A DNA stretch of 64,000 bases from Microthrixaceae bacterium (lineage in GTDB: Bacteria; Actinomycetota; Acidimicrobiia; Acidimicrobiales; Microtrichaceae): contig JAMLGJ010000001.1 of the NCBI GenBank assembly GCA_023958095.1, positions 124,001 through 188,000 on the forward strand. The letters are read 5' to 3'. Every line of letters begins with the position of its first letter. Within the stretch, counting starts at the first letter, position 1. The position numbers and the translations under genes are program-made. The notes below the pieces were generated by a model. The model was not told where the DNA came from. It did not search any database and worked only from the letters and a program-made list of their open reading frames with translations. Of this stretch, positions 39,696 through 49,086 are shown in pieces.

Positions 39696-41107
39696 ACGGG
39701 CAGCCTTCCGGTGCGCTGCAGGGCCCGGGAGCCACACCCACGGAGTCCGCGCCGCGTCACCTCCACCCGCTCACACCACTGGCACACGCCGCCCAGGTGA
39801 TCCCCGTCGCTCTGGCGGCGGTCGTCTTCGCGGGCGGCATCAGCTTCGCCACCCGGGTCTACATCGGGTTGGCCGTGGCGATCGGCCTGGCCTGCCTGGT
39901 CGCCGGCGCGACCTACCTGCAGTGGCAGCGCTTCACCTTCTTCTTCGACGACGCCGGGGACCTGCGGGTGGACTCGGGGATCCTCCAGCGCAACCACAAG
40001 AAGCTCCAGCTGTCGCGTCTTCAGTCCGTCGAGGTGAACCAGCCGTTCTGGGCGCGCCTGTTCGGTCTCGCCGAGTTGACCGTGGAAGTGGCGGGTGCCG
40101 GCGAGTCCAACGCGCAGCTGCGCTACCTCGGTGCAGGTGATGCGCACGAGCTCCGCAACGACCTGCTGGCACGAGCTGCGGGGATCGGCTCCACCACCGA
40201 GGCTGCACCGGAGACGGTCATCGCGACCGTGGGTCCGGGCGAGCTGCTCCTGGCGCTGCTCATCCGGGGTCAGACCCTCGGGCTGTTCGTGCTCACAGGG
40301 GCGTTGCTGACGGTCGCCTTCTCCACGGGTGGGGTGGGCGCCCTGGCGGTCGCCGCGGTCACCGGCGGCGTTCCGGTGTTCGCGGTGGTGGGCGAGTTCC
40401 TGCGCAGCTACGGCTTCACCGTGGCCCGCAGCCCTGACGGCCTTCGTGTGCGCCGTGGGCTCACCAGCACGGTGGCCAACACGGTGCCCCCCGGTCGGGT
40501 GCACGCGGTGGGATTCGTGAGCGGTCCGGTGTGGCGCCACCTCGGCTGGGTGCGCGTGCTGGTCGACCTCGGCGGCACACCCGGCTCGGGCGACGAACGG
40601 GCCCAGGGTTCGACGGTGCTGTTGCCGGTGTCCAGTTGGCCGGTCGCCCTGGAGGTGGTCCGCCACGTGCTGCCCGGGGTCGACATCGCGGCTCTGCACT
40701 TCGAGGGCACGGTGCCCGCGGCCCGGTACCGGGCCCCGTTGCAGTACCGACGCATCGGGGTCGCGATAACACCGCAGGTGCTGGCGGCACGGCGCGGTTG
40801 GCTCACCCAGTGGCTGTCGGTGGTTCCCCACGGGCGGGTCCAGTCCGCGCGGATCACCCGCGGCCCATGGCAACGCAAGCTGGCCCTTGCCGACCTGCAC
40901 CTCGACACCGTGCCCGGTCCGGTCTCGGTACGGGTCCCGCACATGCCCGAAGCGCGGGTCCGTGCGGTCCTCGAGGCCGAACTGGACGTGGCCGCAACCG
41001 CCCGGGCCCGCGACGACGCGACCCGATGGATGACCCGCCGGCCAGATCCCCACGACACCGCCCCCATCGACGAGACTGGTGGGCGTGGAGGCGTGGACGG
41101 TAGCTGA
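39692..41107 (+). CDS. Bacterial PH-domain membrane protein (YdbT-like)
   Basis: 471-aa protein with two membrane-helix pairs (about 30-72 and 185-232) and three bPH2-type domains: about 75-165 (SGILQRNHKKLQLSRLQSVEV), 235-340 (VRRGLTSTVANTVPPGRVHAV) and 350-450 (QVLAARRGWLTQWLSVVPHGRVQ). Each copy carries the family pattern of a Gly/Leu turn followed by hxxxRhQxh. The C-terminus is a polar tail. The start is GTG overlapping the stop of the YdbS-like gene. Its end overlaps the alcohol dehydrogenase start by 23 bp. Confidence 0.86.
   Translation: MNGQPSGALQGPGATPTESAPRHLHPLTPLAHAAQVIPVALAAVVFAGGISFATRVYIGLAVAIGLACLVAGATYLQWQRFTFFFDDAGDLRVDSGILQRNHKKLQLSRLQSVEVNQPFWARLFGLAELTVEVAGAGESNAQLRYLGAGDAHELRNDLLARAAGIGSTTEAAPETVIATVGPGELLLALLIRGQTLGLFVLTGALLTVAFSTGGVGALAVAAVTGGVPVFAVVGEFLRSYGFTVARSPDGLRVRRGLTSTVANTVPPGRVHAVGFVSGPVWRHLGWVRVLVDLGGTPGSGDERAQGSTVLLPVSSWPVALEVVRHVLPGVDIAALHFEGTVPAARYRAPLQYRRIGVAITPQVLAARRGWLTQWLSVVPHGRVQSARITRGPWQRKLALADLHLDTVPGPVSVRVPHMPEARVRAVLEAELDVAATARARDDATRWMTRRPDPHDTAPIDETGGRGGVDGS
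41072..41077 (+). promoter_or_regulatory. -10-like element GAGACT before alcohol dehydrogenase gene
   Basis: GAGACT lies inside the end of the PH-domain gene and ends 7 nt before GTG 41085, favouring that start over GTG 41079. Confidence 0.35.
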
Positions 41108-42089
41108 ACCCGGACCCATCGACAGCGGCCCGCTGCAGCTGGTGCAGCGGGCGCGGCCCGAGCCGGGTCCCACCGAAGTGCTCGTGGAGGTGGTCACCTG
41201 CGGAGTGTGCCGCACCGACCTGCACCTCGCCGAGGGGGACCTCGCGCCGCACCTGAGGGGTGCCACCCCGGGCCACGAGGTGATCGGACGGGTCGTGGAG
41301 CGCGGCAACGAGGCCCGGCGGTTCGAACCCGGTGAACGGATCGGGATCGCATGGTTGCGCCACACCTGTGGCCGCTGCAGGTTCTGTCGGCGCGGGGCGG
41401 AGAACCTGTGCCTGCACCCTCGCTTCACGGGATGGGACGACCACGGCGGCTTCGCCCGCCACGCGGTCGTCGACGAGGCGTACGCCTACCGGATCCCGGA
41501 ACGCTTCGGCGACCTGGAGGCCGCCCCGCTGCTGTGTGCGGGCATCGTCGGCTACCGCTCACTCAAGCGGGCCGCGGTGCCCCCGGGTGGGCGCCTGGGC
41601 ATCTACGGGTTCGGGGCCTCCGCACACCTGGTCGCACAGGTGGCGATAGCGGCGGGGGTCGAGGTCTACGTGTGCACGCGCGCGGCAGCTGCACGCGAGC
41701 TCGCCACCGAGCTCGGTGCGGTCTGGGTCGGTGAAGCCGCCGAGACACCCCCGGTGCCCCTCGACGGTGCGGTGCTGTTCGCCCCCGCGGGGGAGCTGGT
41801 GCTGCCCGCGCTCGAGGCCCTGGACCGGGGTGGACGGCTCTCGGTGGCCGGCATCCACCTGAGCGACGTACCCGAGCTGGACTACCAGCGGCACCTGTTC
41901 CAGGAGCGGGAGCTGGTGAGCGTGACCGCCAACACCCGTGCCGACGGGGAGGAGTTCCTCGCCGTGGCCGCGAACACCGGCATCCACGTGCAGACCATGC
42001 CCTACCCCTTCGAAGAAGCGGACACCGCCCTCGCTGACCTCGCACACGACCGCGTGGTGGGCGCGGCGGTGCTCGAGATCGCCACCTGA
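41085..42089 (+). CDS. Zinc-dependent alcohol dehydrogenase family protein
   Basis: Medium-chain dehydrogenase of 334 aa. Catalytic zinc ligands are C39 in VTCGVCRTDLH and H64-E65 in PGHEV; the structural zinc site is the four-Cys loop CGRCRFCRRGAENLC (about 93-107). The Rossmann domain begins GIYGFGASAHLVAQVA. The CGVCRTDLHLAEGDL start and the IHLSDVPELDY region match the AdhA-like group that oxidises short alcohols with NAD(P). GTG 41085 (MEAWTV) is preferred on -10 spacing; GTG 41079 would add two residues. It overlaps the preceding PH-domain gene, but may be independently transcribed. Confidence 0.9.
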   Translation: MEAWTVAEPGPIDSGPLQLVQRARPEPGPTEVLVEVVTCGVCRTDLHLAEGDLAPHLRGATPGHEVIGRVVERGNEARRFEPGERIGIAWLRHTCGRCRFCRRGAENLCLHPRFTGWDDHGGFARHAVVDEAYAYRIPERFGDLEAAPLLCAGIVGYRSLKRAAVPPGGRLGIYGFGASAHLVAQVAIAAGVEVYVCTRAAAARELATELGAVWVGEAAETPPVPLDGAVLFAPAGELVLPALEALDRGGRLSVAGIHLSDVPELDYQRHLFQERELVSVTANTRADGEEFLAVAANTGIHVQTMPYPFEEADTALADLAHDRVVGAAVLEIAT

Positions 42090-42202
42090 GGTTCCACACA
42101 GCTGTTGCGGCGTCGCACCATCCGCATCGCACACCGGGTCCGAATGCCTTCACGACGGTGCGGCGAAGCTCGGCGCACCCCCCGAACCGGGAGGTAGGGA
42201 CC

Positions 42203-42856
42203 ATGAAGAAGACCGCTGTCGTCGCAGCAGTATCCGCAATCGCCCTCGTGCTGGGATTCGCTTCCAGCGCGGCGGCCCAGGAGGAACCGCCGGGCACCAT
42301 CGTGGATGTCGCCTCGAGCAACGAGGACTTCTCCACGCTCGTCACCGCCGTGAGCGAGGCCGGTCTGGTCGAGACGCTCTCCGGGGAGGGCCCCTTCACG
42401 GTGTTCGCACCCACCAACGCCGCCTTCGAGGCACTGCCGGCAGGCACCCTCGACAGTCTGCTGGCGGACCCCCAGGGCGCCCTGACCGACGTCCTGCAAC
42501 TGCACGTGGTCGCCGGTGAGGTGAACTCCGAGGCTGCCATTGCCGCCGCAGGTGGCAACGTCGAGACCCTCGGTGGTCCCGTCGCGGTGGAACTGCGCGG
42601 TGAGGACCTCTACGTGGGTGGCGCCAAGGTCGTGACCACCGACATCGAGGCCTCCAACGGCGTGGTCCACGTGATCGATGCGGTGATCACCGAGCCCGCC
42701 TCGGCCGCGACCCCTGAGTCGATCGAGGCCGGCACCTCCGGTCTCGCTGCCGACGGTGGCACGAACGGGCTGCTCCTCGGCCTCGTCGCAGGAGTTGCAC
42801 TGCTCGGCGTGGGCACCGGTGGCATTGCGATCGCCCGCAACCGCACCCACGGCTGA
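42203..42856 (+). CDS. FAS1 (fasciclin) surface protein with C-terminal sorting-like signal
   Basis: Exported adhesion-type protein of 217 aa. A signal peptide (about 1-26, ending SSAAAQ) is followed by one FAS1 domain (about 30-165) with FTVFAPTNAAF and NGVVHVIDAVI. After a short linker come L181-A-A-D-G185, a hydrophobic helix (189-211) and the basic tail RNRTHG. That order (pentapeptide, helix, positive tail) is that of a cell-wall sorting signal; LAADG resembles the LAxTG motif read by actinobacterial sortases, but with Asp for Thr. GGGAGG lies 7 nt before the ATG. A class F sortase gene follows 92 bp downstream. Confidence 0.92.
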   Translation: MKKTAVVAAVSAIALVLGFASSAAAQEEPPGTIVDVASSNEDFSTLVTAVSEAGLVETLSGEGPFTVFAPTNAAFEALPAGTLDSLLADPQGALTDVLQLHVVAGEVNSEAAIAAAGGNVETLGGPVAVELRGEDLYVGGAKVVTTDIEASNGVVHVIDAVITEPASAATPESIEAGTSGLAADGGTNGLLLGLVAGVALLGVGTGGIAIARNRTHG

Positions 42857-42948
42857 GCCGACCGGAACCCACCCGGCCCGGTCCGGAGCGGAGGTCGGAC
42901 CTCTGCTCCGGATCGGTGCTGTCGATGAACCCCTGCCCGGAGGACCGG

Positions 42949-43701
42949 ATGTCACCCTGGAGAACGAGTCTGCTCATGACCGTCAGCGCCATGGTGCTGC
43001 TCGCGGTCGGTGCGATCCTGCTGAACGGGGCCGGTGCACAACCGCGTGCTGACCTGGCCGGGTACGCCGGCAGCGCAGCGGCCGGCGAGGCAACGGGAAC
43101 CGACCCGGCCTCGCTGCAGGACGCAGCCGCGATCGGGGTGGAGTCGGCTCCTCCGGGGGTCGCCGGCACCGACGCCACTGCAGGCGCACCAGCCGATGAC
43201 GCCGGGAGCCCGGAAGCTGCGGGTGGATCCGGCGATTCGCTCCCAGCGGCCCTCCCGGCAGTGCCGACCGGGCTGTCCATCCCGTCGTTGGGGGTCCTGT
43301 CCGCCGTGGTGCCGGTGGGCCTCGAGGCAGACGGGAGCATGCAGATCCCCGGTGCGCAGGAGGCCGGCTGGTACCTGCCGGGACGCATCCCCGGTTCTCC
43401 GACCGGCTCGGCGGTGATCGCAGCGCATGTCGACTTCAACGATTCTCCGGGGGTGTTCTTCGACCTCCGCAACATCCAACCGGGTTCCGAGGTGCTCGTC
43501 TCGGACGCATCCGGCGCCACGCACCGCTTCACGGTCACCGAGCGCATCCAGCTGGCCAAGGAGCAGGTGCCCATGGAGCAGCTGTTCAGAACCGGGGGCG
43601 ACCCGGTGCTCACCCTGGTCACCTGTGGCGGAGCTTTCGACCGGTCGGAGCGTTCCTACGCGGACAACATCATCGTGTGGGCCACACCCGTTGCGGCCTG
43701 A
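42949..43701 (+). CDS. Class F sortase
   Basis: Membrane-anchored cysteine transpeptidase of 250 aa. An N-terminal helix (about 6-26) is followed by a long Ala/Gly/Ser/Asp-rich stalk (about 30-105) and the sortase domain (about 108-248). The catalytic residues are H160 in IAAHVDF, C226 in TLVTCGGAFD and R235 in RSERSYADN, all placed as in class F enzymes. IPSLGVLSAVVPVGL opens the domain. GGAGG lies just ahead of the ATG at 42949; ATGs at 42916 and 42925 are alternatives. It probably processes surface proteins such as the FAS1 protein encoded just upstream; this pairing is inference. Confidence 0.92.
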   Translation: MSPWRTSLLMTVSAMVLLAVGAILLNGAGAQPRADLAGYAGSAAAGEATGTDPASLQDAAAIGVESAPPGVAGTDATAGAPADDAGSPEAAGGSGDSLPAALPAVPTGLSIPSLGVLSAVVPVGLEADGSMQIPGAQEAGWYLPGRIPGSPTGSAVIAAHVDFNDSPGVFFDLRNIQPGSEVLVSDASGATHRFTVTERIQLAKEQVPMEQLFRTGGDPVLTLVTCGGAFDRSERSYADNIIVWATPVAA

Positions 43702-43725
43702 GCGGTGTGGGTCCGGCAAGCGGGC

Positions 43726-45324
43726 TCAGCCGGTTGCCCAGGTGCCCGCCATGGACGACGGTTCCGGATCCACCCCGACCTGCTCGAAATACCCCGCATC
43801 CAGTGCCTCGAGCATGTCGGATCCCGGCCCGGCAGCGGCCACGGTCCCGGTCGCGAACCCGGCGGACACGCTGCCCACCCTGTCGGGCTGCATGCCCGGC
43901 GAGATGAGCTGGGGAAGCCCTTCGCAGTGGTCCGTCGGTGCACGCAGCGGGATGTCGTCCAGGTCGAACACGGTCGGGTCGGGTCGCGTGGCCGCCAGGG
44001 AGTGTCCGATGTTGTTGGCATGCCGGTCCCGCGGGGTGAGCCACCAGTTCGGGGAGCCTCCCGGGCCCTCCACCGGGGCACCGAGGAAGCGCCACTCGAT
44101 GAAGCGCAGTATCGAGGTGTGGTCGTATGTCCGGTGGTCCACGAAACCGGGGCGCGCATATGGCGAGGCGAGCACCGTCGGCACCCGGAAGCCGGCCTGG
44201 CCGAAGTTCTCCTCGTCGTCGCCGGAGGCGAGCAGGTCGGGAAGCACCGGTGGCGCCACGTGGTCGAAGAAGCCACCCCACTCGTCGTAGGTGAGTACGA
44301 ACAGCCCGGACTCCCAGTGGGGTGACTCCACGAACGCCCTGAACACGTCGCGCATGAAGCGCTGGCCCGCAGCCGGGTCGGCGAGCGGGTGGTCATCGGC
44401 CTGCCACCAGGGCAGGTACGGAGGGTCCAGGAAGGTCACCGCCGGGAGCGTGCCGCGGTCGCAGTCCTCGAAGTAGCGGTCGATCGGCGACAGGATCGGC
44501 ACCATCCGCTCACCCCAGAACGCGAGCGACGGAAGGTCCGGCGAGTAGGACCGACAGCCCACCCCGGCGGCGCGCAGACGGTCCCAGATGGTGTCCCACT
44601 GGTGACCGAGTTCGAGTATCGGCAGGTAGTTGTTCTTGTACCCGCCGGACTGTGCCGAGTGGAGGTACCGACGGTTCGGCTGGGTGGGCCCGAGTATCGA
44701 GCAGTGGTAGCGGTCGAAGGTCGTGAAACGACGCGCCATGCGTGCGTGCAACGGCAGGTCGTCGGCCTCGTGGTAGCCGAGGGCGAACATGTCGTTGTTC
44801 GAGCCCTCCCCGATGAACCCCCTGTCGCGCTGGGCCCTTCCGGCACCCCAACCGTGGCCCGGGTCCTCGAAGCCACATCCGCGCCAACCGGCCGGGGAGG
44901 CTCCACCACCCAGGGAGTAGGTGGGCGCCTCTGACCCCTCGGGGGTCAGGTAGGTCACCTCCTGACGCGCATCGATGCTGAACGCCGAGCCGTAGTTGGA
45001 CATGCCGCGTTCCATGTAGCCGTCGTCGCGGCTCAACCAGCCCAGGTAGTGGTCGAAGGAGCGGTTCTCCATCATCAACACGACCACGTGGTCGATCGGC
45101 GACTCGCTCGCGGGCAGGTCCAGCATGTTCCCCTCGGGCAGCGCAGTGGGGAAGTACTCCCTCCCCACCCCCGGGGTGGCGGGCACGCAGGCAGTGGCGG
45201 TCGGACCCAGGGCTGCCGCTGCACCCGCGAGTCCGGTCGCCCTGAGAAAGCCGCGGCGCGGCACCGCATCCCCGGTGGGCGCCGACCCGCCTCCGCTCCG
45301 CACGTTCACCGTCCGTGTGCCCAT
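43726..45324 (-). CDS. Tat-exported phosphoesterase (phospholipase C / acid phosphatase family)
   Basis: 532-aa protein of the PF04185 phosphoesterase family, which includes phospholipases C and acid phosphatases. The Tat signal RRGFLRATGLAGAAAAL (about 22-38) is followed by a possible lipobox-like TACVP. The catalytic domain opens DHVVVLMMENRSFDHYLGWL, the family's metal/nucleophile block, and continues with TFDRYHCSILGPTQPNR and FLDPPYLPWW. VLTYDEWGGFFDHVAPP holds further metal ligands. AGGAGGGG precedes the ATG at 45324; the longer frame to 45408 was rejected. The substrate may be phospholipid or another phosphate ester. Confidence 0.9.
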   Translation of the reverse strand: MGTRTVNVRSGGGSAPTGDAVPRRGFLRATGLAGAAAALGPTATACVPATPGVGREYFPTALPEGNMLDLPASESPIDHVVVLMMENRSFDHYLGWLSRDDGYMERGMSNYGSAFSIDARQEVTYLTPEGSEAPTYSLGGGASPAGWRGCGFEDPGHGWGAGRAQRDRGFIGEGSNNDMFALGYHEADDLPLHARMARRFTTFDRYHCSILGPTQPNRRYLHSAQSGGYKNNYLPILELGHQWDTIWDRLRAAGVGCRSYSPDLPSLAFWGERMVPILSPIDRYFEDCDRGTLPAVTFLDPPYLPWWQADDHPLADPAAGQRFMRDVFRAFVESPHWESGLFVLTYDEWGGFFDHVAPPVLPDLLASGDDEENFGQAGFRVPTVLASPYARPGFVDHRTYDHTSILRFIEWRFLGAPVEGPGGSPNWWLTPRDRHANNIGHSLAATRPDPTVFDLDDIPLRAPTDHCEGLPQLISPGMQPDRVGSVSAGFATGTVAAAGPGSDMLEALDAGYFEQVGVDPEPSSMAGTWATG

Positions 45325-45421
45325 TGCCCCTCCTGTGCCGACGGTCCCGCCGGCGGACCGTGCCCGGCACCATGTTCGCCCAACGAGGTGTCCCCCGGCC
45401 ATGGTCACGGTGAACCGGCGG

Positions 45422-47047
45422 TTAGGTTTCGCCGCGCCCGGCGGGAAGATCCGCTGTGAACGGCAACGACACGAGTGCCAGCACCAACGCGACCAGCAAA
45501 CCGGCCTTGAGCGCCTGCAGCTGGGCGGAGCTGTAGCCCTCGGCCACTGCGTCCGCCTCGGCGGCGGAGACCCCGGCGTCGGTCACCGCAGCGCGGAGGT
45601 CCTCAGCGGGCACGAAGTCGACCCCTGTGCCCGCGACCTCGGTGATCCGTTCGGCGACGGTGTCGGAGATGCGCTCGTCGTCCGAGACGTTGGACACGAA
45701 AGCCGCGGTCAGGCCCGCGAGCACGATCGAACCGATGAGGGCCACGCCGATGGAGGAGCCGAGCTGCTGGCCGGTGTACTGCAGGCCACCCGCCTCGCCA
45801 CGACCGGAGGCATCCACGGAGGACTGCACCACGTTGCCCAGCTGCGATGCCATCAGACCCATGCCGACACCCAGCAGGGCCATCCCGGTGCCGAAGGTGG
45901 CACCGGAGAGCTCCGGGCGCACCGCGGCGAGCAGCACCACCACCGCCAGGGCGACCGCCACCAGCCCGGAGCGCACGATGGAACGGACCGACATCACCCG
46001 GGTGAGACGCGAGCCGAGCGCCGAGAAGATGAACATCGCCACCGACACCGGCAGCATGCGCAACCCGGTGTCGAGCGCGTCGAGTCCCAGCACCAGCTGC
46101 AGGTACAACGGGATGCTGAAGAACACGCCCATCAGGATCACGTTCTGGGAGAGCAGTCCCGCCAGCCCGGAACGCAGCACCGGTATCCGCATCAGGCGCA
46201 GGTGCACCAGCGGGTCCTCTCCGGAGTCCTCGCGGTGGCGTTCCCAGCGCACGAACCCGTAGAGGATCGCGGCACCCGCGGCCATCACGAACGGGGTGAG
46301 GGCGAACCCGAAGGGCTCCACCGGGGAGTCCTTCGGACTCAACCACCCCCACGAGCTGGCCTGCAGCATGCCGAGCACCAGTACTCCGAGGCCGAGCGCG
46401 GAGAGCACCGACCCGACCGAATCGAGTGAGGGCTTGGCTCCCTCCCGGATGGCGTCGCCCACCTTCGCGGTCAGGGCGAGGATCGTGAGCACCAGCACCA
46501 CCTCGCCGACGAAAACCACACGCCAGGTGAGCTCGGTCGTGGCCCAGCCACCCACGATGGGGCCCACCGCGATCCCGGCACCTGCGACACCGCCGATGAT
46601 GGCGTAGGCGACCCCGCGCTGCTTGCCCTCGTAGTTGCCGGCTATGAGTGCGGCCAGGGCCGGCAGCACGAGTGCAGCGCCGATGCCCTCGAGCACCGAC
46701 CATCCGATCGTGAGCACCGCGACGCTTCCTGCGACAGCCGTCAGCGCCGAACCGCAGCCGTAGATGACGAGCCCCACCACGAACGCCCTGCGCCGTCCGA
46801 TGATGTCGCCAACCTTGCCGCCGGTGAGCATGAGCATCGCCATGACCAGGGAGTAGAACGTGATGACCCCCTGGATGGTCGAGACGGTGGTGTCGAAGTC
46901 CTCCACCAGCTGGCTGATCGAGACGTTCATGACCGCCTGGTCGAGCACCATCACGAACTGCGCCAGGCCCAGGGCGACCAGTGGCCACCAGCTCGACCCC
47001 CCTCGGTCGCTGCCCACCTCCGCTGCGCCGGTCGTTTCGGTGCTCAT
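45422..47047 (-). CDS. MFS drug:H+ antiporter, DHA2 (EmrB/QacA) type
   Basis: Multidrug-type exporter of 541 aa with 14 predicted helices. Motif C-like residues in the fifth helix (GGVAGAGIAVGPIVGG) and the motif A loop GGKVGDIIGRRRAF mark an antiporter of the DHA2 family; LDQAVMNVSISQL at helix 1 is the D1-type motif. The last loop before helix 14 is long and extracytoplasmic, as in QacA-like proteins. TAGGTT lies 9 nt before the ATG. It is divergent from the flavodoxin gene, whose -10 is the same hexamer at the same spacing. Substrate unknown. Confidence 0.92.
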   Translation of the reverse strand: MSTETTGAAEVGSDRGGSSWWPLVALGLAQFVMVLDQAVMNVSISQLVEDFDTTVSTIQGVITFYSLVMAMLMLTGGKVGDIIGRRRAFVVGLVIYGCGSALTAVAGSVAVLTIGWSVLEGIGAALVLPALAALIAGNYEGKQRGVAYAIIGGVAGAGIAVGPIVGGWATTELTWRVVFVGEVVLVLTILALTAKVGDAIREGAKPSLDSVGSVLSALGLGVLVLGMLQASSWGWLSPKDSPVEPFGFALTPFVMAAGAAILYGFVRWERHREDSGEDPLVHLRLMRIPVLRSGLAGLLSQNVILMGVFFSIPLYLQLVLGLDALDTGLRMLPVSVAMFIFSALGSRLTRVMSVRSIVRSGLVAVALAVVVLLAAVRPELSGATFGTGMALLGVGMGLMASQLGNVVQSSVDASGRGEAGGLQYTGQQLGSSIGVALIGSIVLAGLTAAFVSNVSDDERISDTVAERITEVAGTGVDFVPAEDLRAAVTDAGVSAAEADAVAEGYSSAQLQALKAGLLVALVLALVSLPFTADLPAGRGET

Positions 47048-47056
47048 GCGGCAAGC

Positions 47057-47062
47057 AACCTA
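47057..47062 (-). promoter_or_regulatory. -10 element TAGGTT upstream of MFS gene
   Basis: TAGGTT on the minus strand ends 9 nt before the ATG at 47047, giving a leaderless or 1-3 nt leader. Confidence 0.45.
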
Positions 47063-47121
47063 TTGCCTGGGACGCACCAGCACTCAGTGGAGGATCCGGA
47101 CCGGCGCCGGGGCCGAGCCAC

Positions 47122-47127
47122 TAGGTT
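47122..47127 (+). promoter_or_regulatory. -10 element TAGGTT upstream of flavodoxin gene
   Basis: TAGGTT ends 9 nt before the ATG at 47137, mirroring the opposing MFS promoter. Confidence 0.45.
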
Positions 47128-47136
47128 GCACTGGCC

Positions 47137-47685
47137 ATGTCGTTGCGCATCCTGATCTGTTTCCACTCCGGCGAGGGCCAGACCGCCAAGGTTGTGGACC
47201 GCATGCGAGAAGTGCTCGAGGCAGCCGGCTGCGAGGTGGTCGTGTCGCAGGCCGGGGACGACCCGTCACCGGAGGGCTTCGACGGCGTGATCGTGGGTGA
47301 CTCGATCCACGCGGGCCAGCACAGCCGGGCCCTCAAGCGCTGGATCGCCCGCCACGGCGACGCACTCGACGCTTCACCGGTCGCACTGTTCCAGGTGAGC
47401 CTCACCTCCGCGGACTCCGACGAGGAGCACACCGCCGAGGCCCAGCAGATGGTCTCGCGCCTGCTCGACGCGACCGGGCTCGACCCCGACCTGGTCGCCA
47501 TGTTCGCCGGTGCGATCGCCTTCACACGGTACGGATGGCTCAAGCGCCGGATGATGGCGAAGATCGCCGCCGAGCGCACGGGCGGTGCCGAACCGGACAC
47601 CTCCCACGACATCGAGTACACCGACTGGGACGAGGTCGAGCACTTCGCCCGCGATGCCCTGGCCGTGTTCCAGCACGCCGGCTGA
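47137..47685 (+). CDS. Flavodoxin-domain protein, HemG-like
   Basis: 182-aa FMN-binding protein of the flavodoxin fold. ICFHSGEGQTAKVVDRM forms the phosphate loop, GVIVGDSIHAGQHS the second cofactor loop, and ALFQVSLTSADSD the third. Length and layout match HemG-type protoporphyrinogen oxidase or menaquinone-dependent relatives, which pass electrons to the quinone pool. A haem role here is family-based inference. No haem genes are adjacent; its neighbours are an MFS exporter and an amidohydrolase. Confidence 0.83.
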   Translation: MSLRILICFHSGEGQTAKVVDRMREVLEAAGCEVVVSQAGDDPSPEGFDGVIVGDSIHAGQHSRALKRWIARHGDALDASPVALFQVSLTSADSDEEHTAEAQQMVSRLLDATGLDPDLVAMFAGAIAFTRYGWLKRRMMAKIAAERTGGAEPDTSHDIEYTDWDEVEHFARDALAVFQHAG

Positions 47686-47796
47686 CTCTCTCGCAGGACC
47701 CGGTCACCGCCCGGCTGGACGGCTGCGGGTGCAGCGGATCCGGCCGGGAGGCGCGGGGCACTTGTCGCCGGCGCGAATGCCCGGTGTACTGGATGC

Positions 47797-49086
47797 ATGT
47801 CGCTCCTCGACCCGACCACCGTCTCCGCAGCTGCCCTGGAGGCAGGACTCGACTTCGCCGCGTTCGACTGCGACAACCACTACTACGAGGCACCCGATGC
47901 CTTCACCAGGCACGTTCCCCCGGAGATGCGCCGCAGGTGCGTGCAGTGGTGCGAGATCGACGGCCGCCGCTACCACGTGGTCGGCGGGCAGGTGTCCCAC
48001 GCGGTGAAGAACCCGACCTTCGACCCCGTCGCCCCGGCCGGCGCTCTCGCGGACTTCTTCCGCGGCAACCCCGATGGCATGAACCCCCTCGAGGCGCTCT
48101 CCAAGGACAACGCGATAGCGCTGCCACGCGACTTCATGGACGACCGCGACGCCCGGGTGAGGAGGATCGCCGGGTTCGGGCTGGAGGCGATCTGGTTGTT
48201 CCCGACCCTCGGGATGCTCTACGAGGAACTGCTCGCCGGTGACGTGGAGGCGATCACCACGACCTTCGGTGCGTTCAACCGCTGGGTCGAGGAGGACTGG
48301 GGCTTCGAGTACGCCGAGACGATCTTCGCGGCTCCGTACATCTCGCTCGCAGATGTGGACTGGGCCTGCGGCGAGCTGCGCTGGGCCCTGGACCGGGGCG
48401 CGCGCACGATCGTGATGCGACCCGCTGCGGTGCCGACCTCCGAGGGCCTGAAGAACCCCTTCGAGGAGTCCTTCGACCCGTTCTGGGCGCAGGTGAACGA
48501 GGCGGGCGTGACCGTGGTCATCCACGCCGCCGACTCGGGCCGCTCGGGCAACGGCTACCTGGACCGCACCTTCTCGGCATCCTTCGACGGCGGGTTCAAG
48601 CCGTCGATCGCCTTCTTCGACATCGAACGGGCGGCAGAGGACTGGCTCCTCGAGGCGATGTTCAACCGCATGTTCGAGCGGTTCCCCAACCTGCGGGTCG
48701 CATCGGTGGAGAACGGCTCCTCGTTCCTGCCCGGCCTCGTGGCGAAGCTCGACTCCCAGCACAACAAGATGATGAAGGCCTGGTGGTCCGAGCACCCGGT
48801 GGACCAGTTCCGCCGCCACGTGTGGATCAACCCGTTCTGGGAGGACCGCCTCGAGGACATCGTCGCGGTGATGGGCCCCGACCGCGTGATCTTCGGTTCC
48901 GACTGGCCCCACATAGAGGGCATGCCCTCGCCGTTGGACTACGTGTCCGAACTGGCCGGCACCGACGATCACACGCGCCGCCGCGTGCTGCGCGACAACG
49001 TGCGCGAGCTCAACCAGCGCTGCACGAACGGGGTGGCCGAACCCACTGAGCCGCCGGATTCCGGGAACGACCCCGCCCACCTCTGA
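47797..49086 (+). CDS. Amidohydrolase family protein (amidohydrolase 2)
   Basis: 429-aa TIM-barrel metal hydrolase or decarboxylase. The metal site starts with FDCDNHYYE (Asp-x-x-His variant of the usual D/H pair), continues with VVIHAADSG and closes with FGSDWPHIEG, where the last Asp is the base. This matches the amidohydrolase-2 (PF04909) group common in Acidimicrobiia and mycobacteria, with relatives acting on aromatic acids or alpha-amino-beta-carboxymuconate-type substrates. The sequence does not decide between hydrolysis and decarboxylation. The ATG at 47797 gives a full-length family member. Confidence 0.86.
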   Translation: MSLLDPTTVSAAALEAGLDFAAFDCDNHYYEAPDAFTRHVPPEMRRRCVQWCEIDGRRYHVVGGQVSHAVKNPTFDPVAPAGALADFFRGNPDGMNPLEALSKDNAIALPRDFMDDRDARVRRIAGFGLEAIWLFPTLGMLYEELLAGDVEAITTTFGAFNRWVEEDWGFEYAETIFAAPYISLADVDWACGELRWALDRGARTIVMRPAAVPTSEGLKNPFEESFDPFWAQVNEAGVTVVIHAADSGRSGNGYLDRTFSASFDGGFKPSIAFFDIERAAEDWLLEAMFNRMFERFPNLRVASVENGSSFLPGLVAKLDSQHNKMMKAWWSEHPVDQFRRHVWINPFWEDRLEDIVAVMGPDRVIFGSDWPHIEGMPSPLDYVSELAGTDDHTRRRVLRDNVRELNQRCTNGVAEPTEPPDSGNDPAHL

